Positions 40,116 through 48,354 of a stretch of 64,000 nucleotides of DNA are shown here, piece after piece; positions within the stretch are counted from its first letter, which is position 1; each line of letters starts with the position of its first letter. Source of the stretch: an uncultured Prevotellaceae bacterium. GTDB taxonomy: Bacteria; Bacteroidota; Bacteroidia; Bacteroidales; Bacteroidaceae. The stretch lies in the NCBI GenBank assembly GCA_945831805.1, contig CAMADY010000002.1, positions 1 to 64,000 of the forward strand. The letters run 5' to 3'. The notes under the pieces are model-generated. The model had not been told where the DNA came from. It ran no database searches and saw nothing but the letters and a program-made list of their open reading frames with translations. The position numbers and the translations under genes are program-made.

Positions 40116-41453
40116 ATGTACAAAAGAAAGATAGAAAACAAACTCCAGGCATGGTTGGACGATCCGTCACACAAGCCTATCGTAGTGAAAGGTGTTCGTC
40201 AGTGTGGCAAGACAAGCAGTGTAGTTGATTTTGCCCGCAAACACTTCAAGTATGTGGTGTATCTTGACTTCCGTGAGCATCCGGATTATAAGAAGTTCTT
40301 CACTCCCAATCTGGAGGTGGACTCAATCATCATGCGTATCACTGCATCAATGCCAAGTGCAGAGATTGAACCTGGAGAAACATGCTTTGTGTTCGATGAG
40401 ATTCAGGATTGTCCTCATGCAAGAGGCTCCCTCAAGTATTTCCACCTTGATGGCAGATACGAGGTGATGTGTACAGGTTCACTGCTTGGTGTCAATGGAT
40501 ATAAGACAAAGGAGGAAGAACAAGAAGAAAAGGAAGCTTCAATACCTGTTGGTTTCGAAGACATCATCAATATGTATCCTATGGACTTTGAAGAATGGCT
40601 GTGGGCTAATGGAATCAAAGATCTGCATATTAATTATCTGAAGAACTGCCTGTCAGAAGAAACTTCTGTTGATGAAGCTTTGCATAATCGTTTCCGCAAT
40701 CTGCTACATCAGTATGTCGTAGTAGGAGGTATGCCAGAAGCCGTATCTACATTTATTGAGACAAAGCTGATTGGCAAGGTGCTTGCTGTGCAGAAGCGTA
40801 TCATTGAGGAATACAAAGCAGACATGCTTCAGTATGCTCCAGCTACAGACAAACCAAGAATCCGCGAATGCTTTGAATCTATCCCTGCTCAGCTAGCGCG
40901 CGAATACAAGAAGTTTACCTATACCGTGGTTCGTCCAGGAGCACGTGGACGAGACTATGTCGGTAGTCTGCAGTGGATTGAGGATGCAGGCATTATCCGT
41001 AGGTGTTACAATACGGAGATTACCGAACTGCCCCTTGACGGCAATAGAATACAAGGTGAGTTCAAAGTCTATATGGCAGACATCGGGTTGCTCGTCGCCA
41101 TGCTTGAAGAGGGAACTCAGTCAAGCATCCTGGCTGGCGACCTGCTTAGCTACAAAGGTGCCATCTTTGAAAACCTCGTTGCAGATATATTGGGCAAAAT
41201 GGAACGTAAACTGTATTACTATCACAAAGACGGAGGTATAGAAATAGATTTCCTTATACGTTACAGGGGGAAGTGTGTGCCAGTGGAATGCAAAGCCACG
41301 ACAGGCAATGCTAAATCCCTGACTACTGTACTAAGGAATCAAGACAAGTATCATGTTGATATTGCGCTAAAGCTGGGTGATTACAATATCGGCAGAAAGG
41401 GCAATCTCCTCACGCTGCCAATGTACATGGCATTTCTGCTAACTGAAGTGTAG
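40116..41453 (+). CDS. AAA ATPase with DUF4143-type C-terminal domain
   Basis: VVKGVRQCGKTSSVVDFARKHF, CFVFDEIQDCPHARGSLKYF; C-terminal IEIDFLIRYRGKCVPVECK nuclease-like motif. Confidence 0.87.
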   Translation: MYKRKIENKLQAWLDDPSHKPIVVKGVRQCGKTSSVVDFARKHFKYVVYLDFREHPDYKKFFTPNLEVDSIIMRITASMPSAEIEPGETCFVFDEIQDCPHARGSLKYFHLDGRYEVMCTGSLLGVNGYKTKEEEQEEKEASIPVGFEDIINMYPMDFEEWLWANGIKDLHINYLKNCLSEETSVDEALHNRFRNLLHQYVVVGGMPEAVSTFIETKLIGKVLAVQKRIIEEYKADMLQYAPATDKPRIRECFESIPAQLAREYKKFTYTVVRPGARGRDYVGSLQWIEDAGIIRRCYNTEITELPLDGNRIQGEFKVYMADIGLLVAMLEEGTQSSILAGDLLSYKGAIFENLVADILGKMERKLYYYHKDGGIEIDFLIRYRGKCVPVECKATTGNAKSLTTVLRNQDKYHVDIALKLGDYNIGRKGNLLTLPMYMAFLLTEV

Positions 41454-41654
41454 AATATACACCTACATCCCCAAATTTAAAACAACGTTAAAATCGGATA
41501 GTTTTACTTATAAAGGAAAGAAGAAAATGTAAATATCATTAGAAAATTCTTCTTTTTCAACGCAATTGCATTGCTTTTTAGATAAAATTTGCTAAATAAT
41601 AATTGTTTTGGTGCATAAATTTCTTTCAATTAAAGAAAATTGTGTATTTTTGCA

Positions 41655-41966
41655 GTGTCCTTTCGAATCTGAGGCTCCTGAATGGAGATAAGGAGGAATT
41701 TGGACACTTACATAATAGATTAGCGATTACGCGCTTGGTTCTTGACACCTTGAAACTTCGCAACTTTCGAAACTGTCAGAGAAGAAGCAACGTAGATGCT
41801 CATGGGTATGTTATATCCGTGCATGCGATTCGCCTGTCTTACATTTTTGGTGAATCTGATGCCGTATGCATACAGCGTGGGTTTCGATGTTGCTCGTTTT
41901 GACAGTAAGGGCAATGCGAAGGCCTCAAGGTGTGGAACGGGTAACGTATAGCTCCACGCTTTTTTG
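41655..41966 (+). ncRNA. Candidate structured noncoding RNA (5' hairpin plus ~200-nt rod plus terminator)
   Basis: Nine nested complementary segments between 41738 and 41938; TATTTTTGC promoter at 41645; GTGGA/TCCAC followed by TTTTTT at 41932-41965. Confidence 0.7.
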
Positions 41967-41997
41967 TTTTGTGAGAAATCTAGAATTATAACAATTT

Positions 41998-44985
41998 ATG
42001 AATTTTCATAAGATGGAATCAAAACAAAATTTGGTTATGCCTTCCCACAATGAGTCTATCGAAGAAAAAAGGATTCGGTATGAAGCAAAGAAAAAAGCAG
42101 AAAGACTACAACAGATCAGCAAGATTCTTGAAGGACATGAATATGCACTTCCTGCAAAGTATTCTGAAGATCAATACCAATCAAAAGTGATTCAACTGCA
42201 AAGTGGGCATCATTTGGTTTTGGCAGGTGCAGGTTGTGGCAAAACAGATGTGCTTGCTGAACGTATTATGTATGCTATAAACCATGGCGTAGATACGCAA
42301 GATATGCTTTGCCTTACTTTTACAAACAGGGCAGCACGCAACATGCGCGACAGGATAGAAATAAGGACAGGGCTTGGAGATATGGTATCTTTGTTTGTCG
42401 GCAACATACACCGCTTTTGCTCTACATTCCTATATGAGCAAGGTGTTATCTCGCAGACTTCAAACATACTTGATGAGATTGATTCCGAGTCATTGATTAA
42501 GGACTTCATGAGTCAAATAGGTTTCGTCGAACTGACAGAGAATGATAATGGCATAGAGTGCAATTGGGTGACCTGCTTCAAGGTTCAGCATCTCGTTTAT
42601 CAACTTCGCCAAAAGCATAACAAAGAGATTCTCCTCAATACGGATTCTCTGAAACCTTATATAAAACATGTAGCAGATAAGTATCCTTCACCAAGAGGAC
42701 ACTGGTATGATTATGTCGACTTGTATGATAACATAGAACAAGAAAGCTACAGCAGTGAGAGGATAAGGATTTTCATTGAAGAATGCAAAAAGGCGAAAAG
42801 AGAAAGAAGGAATATACCAAAACCACCACTGGATGAACTTGTCAAAGGCATCTTGAAGGTTGCAAAACTATACGAGGAATACAAGCGAGACAATGAACTT
42901 CTTGATTTTGATGATCTGCTGCTAAGAGGATACGACTATCTATTTGAAAACAACAAGACCATCAAGAAGTATTCATGGATTCAGGTTGATGAGGTTCAAG
43001 ACTTAAACCGCCTTCAGCTGAAGATTATTGACTTGTTGACAGATACGTCACGCTCAAATGTCGTAGTGTATCTTGGCGATGAGCAACAAGCCATCTATTC
43101 TTTCATGGGAGCAAAGTTGGACATAATGAATTATCTGAAAGACGAAAAATGTAAAGGAGAGTCCATAAGATTGTTCATTAATTACCGTTCACCTAAATAC
43201 CTACTTGACGTATTTAATCACTTCGCAAATTACGAATTAGATACAGATGTGAGCCTACTTCCTCAAGCTCATAACAAAGAAATGGACGACCATGGAGGTA
43301 GACAATTCTTAATAAGTAATTATGCGAATGAAGAAATAGCAAATGTTGTCGCAAAGGCATTAGAACTTTATTCTGAGACAGAGAGGACTGCAATACTTGT
43401 ACCTTACAACAAAATCGCAAACGATATAAGTGAGAAGTTAGGTAAGATAAAGCACTTCAAGATTTCAGGACAGGACGTGTTCTCTACTCGTGAAGTACAG
43501 ACACTCCTTGCACATTTCAACGTTGTGAACTTTGAGAGGAACTTCCTGGCATGGACACGACTGATGACAAACATCGGCGTATTCAATACACCAAAAGCAT
43601 CTCGTGACTTCTATCGCGAGATGGATAAGTGTTTTCTTACACCTGAAGATTTCCTGAAATATGATGGACAGAGTTACATCGCAAGCTTTGTTCGTGATTA
43701 CGAAGGAGAATTTGTCATATTCGACACCGAAACAACAGGACTGGACATATATAACGATGATATTGTGCAGATAGCAGCGGTAAAGCTGAACAACGGATTA
43801 ATTGTTGACAAATGCAACATTATCATCCAAACAGACAAAGAGATCCCGGAGTTCCTTGGAGATATAGAGAATCCGCTGACAAAAGAATATGCCGAAAGAA
43901 AGCAAAAGTATGAGAAGGAAGGTCTTGACAAATATGAAACAGAGGAAGGCATAAAGAAATACTTTGTCAACAGAGCCGAAGGTCTCAAGGATTTCCTTGA
44001 TTTTGCAGAAGGTTGTCCTATCTTAGGTCACAATGTAGAATACGACTATCATATCTTGGATTATAATCTAAGACGCGATTGCAACATACACAATATAGGA
44101 GAACTGTTCCCGACTTACTATGACACGCTGAAGATAATGCGCATCGTAGAGCCAGGCTTGATGTCCTACAAATTAAAGAATCTGCTTGAAAGACTGCATC
44201 TTGAAGGTGACAATTCTCATCTTGCAGATGCAGATATTCTTGCAACGAAATCTGTTGCAGATTATGCAAGACGCAAGTCTTTGTCGGTCATAAAGGAACA
44301 AGGAAAGTTCATTGATAGATACAGCCATCAGATAAACACTCTTGTCAAGAGGTACCAGAAGTATTATCTGCACACACAAGAGATGCTGTATGACAAACAG
44401 AACGACTTAAGTGTTCCTGCACTGGTTAGCGAGATGGAATATCTATACAATGGATTGCTGGCAGACGGTATCATAGAACCTATCGAGAAGTATCAGCATA
44501 TTAAAGAATTCCTTGCACTTGATGCATTGCAGAACGATATGCAGTCTTCTCTTCATGAGTTATTGAATAAGCATATCATGGAGATAAACACCTTCAAAGA
44601 AGCAGACCTAAGTGACAGTTCTACGATAAAAGAGAAACTGTTTGTGTCAACTGTCCATAAAGCAAAAGGACTGGAGTTCGAGAATGTCATTGTGGTTGGC
44701 GTAAACGACGGAACATATCCTTTCTTTCCTAATATAAACAAGAACGACAAAGATGCTATAAAGGAAGATGCACGAAAGTTATACGTTGCTATCTCAAGAG
44801 CAAAAAAACGCCTGTATATTTCTTATGCAAACAGAAGGCGAGGAATCAGCGCACGAGGAAAATCTTACGATATGGAGATAAAAAAATCATGTTTCCTTAA
44901 GCATGTCTCAATTTTCTTTGGAACAATAAATATACGGATTGAAATATCAGAAAATATCATTAATAAGTTCAAATATGGAAAATAA
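41998..44985 (+). CDS. UvrD/Rep-like SF1 helicase with embedded DEDDh (DnaQ-like) 3'-5' exonuclease domain
   Basis: LVLAGAGCGKTDVLAERI, WIQVDEVQDLN, FVIFDTETTGLDIYNDDIVQIAAVKL, HLADADILAT, STVHKAKGLEFENVIVVG, LYVAISRAKKRLYISY. Confidence 0.9.
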   Translation: MNFHKMESKQNLVMPSHNESIEEKRIRYEAKKKAERLQQISKILEGHEYALPAKYSEDQYQSKVIQLQSGHHLVLAGAGCGKTDVLAERIMYAINHGVDTQDMLCLTFTNRAARNMRDRIEIRTGLGDMVSLFVGNIHRFCSTFLYEQGVISQTSNILDEIDSESLIKDFMSQIGFVELTENDNGIECNWVTCFKVQHLVYQLRQKHNKEILLNTDSLKPYIKHVADKYPSPRGHWYDYVDLYDNIEQESYSSERIRIFIEECKKAKRERRNIPKPPLDELVKGILKVAKLYEEYKRDNELLDFDDLLLRGYDYLFENNKTIKKYSWIQVDEVQDLNRLQLKIIDLLTDTSRSNVVVYLGDEQQAIYSFMGAKLDIMNYLKDEKCKGESIRLFINYRSPKYLLDVFNHFANYELDTDVSLLPQAHNKEMDDHGGRQFLISNYANEEIANVVAKALELYSETERTAILVPYNKIANDISEKLGKIKHFKISGQDVFSTREVQTLLAHFNVVNFERNFLAWTRLMTNIGVFNTPKASRDFYREMDKCFLTPEDFLKYDGQSYIASFVRDYEGEFVIFDTETTGLDIYNDDIVQIAAVKLNNGLIVDKCNIIIQTDKEIPEFLGDIENPLTKEYAERKQKYEKEGLDKYETEEGIKKYFVNRAEGLKDFLDFAEGCPILGHNVEYDYHILDYNLRRDCNIHNIGELFPTYYDTLKIMRIVEPGLMSYKLKNLLERLHLEGDNSHLADADILATKSVADYARRKSLSVIKEQGKFIDRYSHQINTLVKRYQKYYLHTQEMLYDKQNDLSVPALVSEMEYLYNGLLADGIIEPIEKYQHIKEFLALDALQNDMQSSLHELLNKHIMEINTFKEADLSDSSTIKEKLFVSTVHKAKGLEFENVIVVGVNDGTYPFFPNINKNDKDAIKEDARKLYVAISRAKKRLYISYANRRRGISARGKSYDMEIKKSCFLKHVSIFFGTINIRIEISENIINKFKYGK

Positions 44986-45268
44986 CAAACAAAAAGAAGA
45001 ACGTCTGTATTACAACATACAGGCTATTGAGATTTGCAAAAAGCATGGTGTTGAATACAAATATTCTACAAGTAATGACTTAATCAAGGATTATCTCAAA
45101 GTAGAGGATGTTCCAGAAGCAATAGGTGAACTGAAAGCCCTCAACTGTTGGACGAAAGTCAAGCAGGTGAGCGAGGAAAAGGAGTTAACTGATGAGGATG
45201 GAAAGCCAACAGGTGAAAAAGTCACAAAACTTTACATCAAGTTTGAAACAGATGTAAAACATTTGTAA
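44975..45268 (+). CDS. small hypothetical protein (97 aa), overlaps helicase stop
   Basis: ATG 44975 inside helicase 3' end (stop 44985); shared downstream terminator. Confidence 0.75.
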   Translation: MENNKQKEERLYYNIQAIEICKKHGVEYKYSTSNDLIKDYLKVEDVPEAIGELKALNCWTKVKQVSEEKELTDEDGKPTGEKVTKLYIKFETDVKHL

Positions 45269-45285
45269 TACACTACCTTCTGATG

Positions 45286-45333
45286 AAAGGAATGTGTATC
45301 ACACAATTGAAGTCTCGATACACATTCCTTTTT
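45286..45333 (+). terminator. Terminator of helicase operon
   Basis: AAAGGAATGTGTATC / GATACACATTCCTTTTT. Confidence 0.92.
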
Positions 45334-45682
45334 CTCTTACTATAATTCTTTCTCAACAGAAAAAACAAATTTCCTCAGAACCGAACACTCTTGCCCTAAA
45401 ACTCCGCATGAATGCTAGGGTTGTGAGGGTGAAGGCCTGGCGGGAAACATACACCCAACCATCACCTACCTACACCCGAACAGTACATTTTGCCTCCCAC
45501 AAGTGTATCCGTCTCCATGTCTATCTATTGCTCAGTTCTTAGATATATTGTGATCTTGATGGATTATTGCTTGATTTCAATGATTGTGTTCTTTTTGCAT
45601 TTATTAACATAATTAGGTGTAACTTTTTTGTGGGGTTGCGCGTCATTAGGATAGAACGTACCCAAAAAGTATAAAAAAGACA

Positions 45683-46168
45683 ATGGACTATAAATATATC
45701 GAACAACTGGTAGATCGTTACTTCGCTTGCGAGACATCGCTGGAGGAGGAGCAGATTCTGCGCGTATTCTTCGCTCAGGAGACGGTTCCGGTGAGTCTGT
45801 TGCAATACCGTCAGCTGTTTGTTGAGCAGACGGAGGCGAAGCATGAGGTGCTGTCGGATGTTTTCGATGAGCGCATACTTGCCCTCGTTAATGGTCAGCA
45901 GAAGGCTGAGCCAAAGCGTGTGAAGGCACGCATCATCTCCATGCCGCAGCGTCTGCGCCCTCTGTATAAGGCTGCCGCTTGCGTGGCAGTGGTTCTCGCT
46001 CTTGGTCAGGCAGCACAGATGCCTTACAGCGAGCGCGAGGCAGAGCAGGAGAACATCGCACGCTCTATGGTGAAGCCTGACATCCAGAAGGATGAGAACG
46101 CCGTAGCTAAGAGCGACTCCGCTGTAAAGGAGAAGACGGTGACGAGCACTGAGGTGCTTTCCAACTAA
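45683..46168 (+). CDS. putative anti-sigma/membrane protein
   Basis: MDYKYIEQLVDRYFACETSLEEEQILRVFF plus one TM; resembles proteins usually paired with ECF sigma genes in Bacteroidales. Confidence 0.6.
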   Translation: MDYKYIEQLVDRYFACETSLEEEQILRVFFAQETVPVSLLQYRQLFVEQTEAKHEVLSDVFDERILALVNGQQKAEPKRVKARIISMPQRLRPLYKAAACVAVVLALGQAAQMPYSEREAEQENIARSMVKPDIQKDENAVAKSDSAVKEKTVTSTEVLSN

Positions 46169-46272
46169 GGTAATAATTTCTATGCTTTAAATATCCTATC
46201 AATCATTAAAACAATCTGCTCACACTCTTGTGAAAGAACTGTGGGAATCCTTGCAAACAACGGTTTGTAACG

Positions 46273-46320
46273 AAAAGGGAAGACATCGAGAGCAACGGCT
46301 CTGCAATGTCTTCCCTTTTT
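46273..46320. terminator. Bidirectional terminator
   Basis: AAAAGGGAAGACAT ... ATGTCTTCCCTTTTT. Confidence 0.93.
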
Positions 46321-46334
46321 AAGTTTTCTATGAG

Positions 46335-47024
46335 TTACAGCTGTCCTGACTCAACGAGTCTTACTACGCGCTCTGTCAGTCGGTCTTTGCCCTGTGGGTC
46401 GTACTCCTTCTTCAGCGATGCACCGAACATCCACGCGAAGGTCTGGTAGAAGACGGCGCGTGTGTTGCCGAGGAATGCCTGTATGAGCTGGTACGATGAG
46501 GAGTTCGTCTCTCGGTAGATGAGCTTTATCAGCAGCTTGCCCTGCGAGTATGTCAGCTTCTTCATACGCGGAGTATATTCCGCCTTGATGCTCTTCTCCA
46601 CAATCTTCATGTGTTCCTTGCGCGCCTTGTTGTCGGGCAGCGTCTGCATGTAGTCGTAGGTTTCGAGAACCATGCGGTTTACCTCCTTCGCTATCGGCAG
46701 CACCTTCTTCACGTTATAGACGAGTCGGTTGTAGGCATTGCGCTGGCGGTCGTTCTTGAACTCCATCGGTCCATAGACATAGACGTTGTTCATCTCGACG
46801 TACTGTATGCTGTCGCTGCCTTCGAGCACCTTGCCGACGCGCACCATCGGCACGAAGGTGGGGCTGTCCATGTCGATCTTGCGGTCCTCAGGGTTTATCT
46901 TCCTATGCTTCTGAGCCACCGCCGGGAGACTGCTGAGGGCGAGCATTGCAAGCAGAAGAATGATAGTTGTTTTTATAGTGAGAAATACCTTCACGTCTGT
47001 ACCTTTTTTATTATTTGCGCACAA
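46335..47024 (-). CDS. DUF4294-like hypothetical exported protein
   Basis: Signal peptide; NVYVYGPMEFKNDRQRNAYNRLVYNVKKVLPIAKEVNR. Confidence 0.75.
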   Translation of the reverse strand: MCANNKKGTDVKVFLTIKTTIILLLAMLALSSLPAVAQKHRKINPEDRKIDMDSPTFVPMVRVGKVLEGSDSIQYVEMNNVYVYGPMEFKNDRQRNAYNRLVYNVKKVLPIAKEVNRMVLETYDYMQTLPDNKARKEHMKIVEKSIKAEYTPRMKKLTYSQGKLLIKLIYRETNSSSYQLIQAFLGNTRAVFYQTFAWMFGASLKKEYDPQGKDRLTERVVRLVESGQL

Positions 47025-47187
47025 AAGTAATCATAATTTTTCATTTTTCAAGTGTTTTTCTTCTTAAAATAATTAAATATAGTGTGATTTTTTTTGACAT
47101 TTAGGTATTTTAGTGTAACTTTGCACTAAAATTACGCAGACGAAGTGCCTGAAAAGTGCTTGCGTCGTGCAAAAAGATACAATCTCA

Positions 47188-48354
47188 ATGAACAAAAAAA
47201 ATATCTTTATGCGTTGCCTCATGATGGCGACGATAGCATTCTCGCTGTGTGCTTGTGACGGCAACAAGTTTCATGTTAACGGCACCATCGGCGATGCCAA
47301 GGACTCCGTACTCTACTTCGAACACATGAGTCTCGACGGTCCTGTGGTGATGGACTCCGTGAAGCTCGACCAGAATGGTGAGTTCTCGTTTGCCGGCGAC
47401 GGCGTTGCTGCTCCGGAGTTCTACCGCCTGCGCATAGCAAGCAACATCATCAACGTCAGCATCGACTCCACGGAGACCGTCAGCTTCAAGGCGAAGTACC
47501 CTACGATGGCTACGGACTACGAGGTTGAGGGCTCTGAGAACTGTAAGAAGATCAAGGAACTGTCGTTGCTGCAGATTCAGCTGCTGGGCCGTTCGCTCGC
47601 CATAGACCGCAACAGAAGTCTCGGTGTGGAGCAGGTGAAGGACAGCATCAACATCCTTATGACGCAGTATAAGGACTACGTCCGCCAGAACTATATCTTC
47701 AAGGAGCCGCAGAAGGCGTATGCGTATTTTGCACTCTTCCAGACTCTCGGCAATATGCTTATCTTCAATCCTCGTGAGTCGGAGGACGATATCCGCACGT
47801 TTGCTGCCGTGGCAACGTCGTGGGATACGTACTATCCTGAGGCAGAGCGCGGCGAGAACCTCCACAACATAGCTATCGAAGGCCTGAAGGTGATACGCCA
47901 TAACCGTGTTAAGATGATGGGACCTGCCGTGGACGCTGCGAAGGTTACGGTGTCGAACATCATCGATGTGCCCCTCATCGACAACAAGGGACGCCAGCGT
48001 TCGCTGAAGGAACTGGCAGGAAAAGTGGTGCTGCTGGACTTCCATGCCTTCGCATCGGAGGGCAGCACGAAGCGTATCATGATGCTGCGCGACCTCTACA
48101 ACAAGTTCCATGCTCAGGGATTGGAGATATACCAGGTGTCGGTTGACCCGGACGAGCACTTCTGGAAGACGCAGACGGCGGCACTGCCTTGGATCAACGT
48201 ACACGATCCGGATGCGCTGGAGTCGCAGTATCTCGTAAGGTATAACGTGCAGTCAATCCCTACCTTCTTCCTTATTGACAAGACAAACACGCTGCATAAG
48301 CGTGACGTACAGATAAAGAACCTCGACGATGAAATACAGTCACTCCTCAGATAA
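47188..48354 (+). CDS. DUF4369/thioredoxin-fold lipoprotein
   Basis: Lipobox FSLCACDG; LAGKVVLLDFHAFASEGSTKRIMMLRDLYNKF; IPTFFLIDKTN. Confidence 0.8.
   Translation: MNKKNIFMRCLMMATIAFSLCACDGNKFHVNGTIGDAKDSVLYFEHMSLDGPVVMDSVKLDQNGEFSFAGDGVAAPEFYRLRIASNIINVSIDSTETVSFKAKYPTMATDYEVEGSENCKKIKELSLLQIQLLGRSLAIDRNRSLGVEQVKDSINILMTQYKDYVRQNYIFKEPQKAYAYFALFQTLGNMLIFNPRESEDDIRTFAAVATSWDTYYPEAERGENLHNIAIEGLKVIRHNRVKMMGPAVDAAKVTVSNIIDVPLIDNKGRQRSLKELAGKVVLLDFHAFASEGSTKRIMMLRDLYNKFHAQGLEIYQVSVDPDEHFWKTQTAALPWINVHDPDALESQYLVRYNVQSIPTFFLIDKTNTLHKRDVQIKNLDDEIQSLLR

Noticed and set aside
39998-40228. 76-aa ORF MENVWNMTKTRVENVWNATKTRVENVF
   Set aside because: Created by the 33-nt tandem repeat and overlaps the ATPase gene in another frame; coding not supported.
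41603-41902. Plus- and minus-strand ORFs (99 and 64 aa) in the helicase upstream region
   Set aside because: Both overlap the structured-RNA candidate; open on both strands, no recognisable domain; more likely spurious.
41655-41966. tmRNA, RNase P or SRP RNA identity for the structured RNA
   Set aside because: No tag ORF or CCA acceptor, no gaggaaagtccgggc-type P RNA core and no SRP tetraloop/asymmetric loop were found; 6S-like identity remains untested.
47185-48204. 339-aa minus-strand ORF
   Set aside because: Shadow of the DUF4369/thioredoxin-like gene; composition typical of antisense reading.
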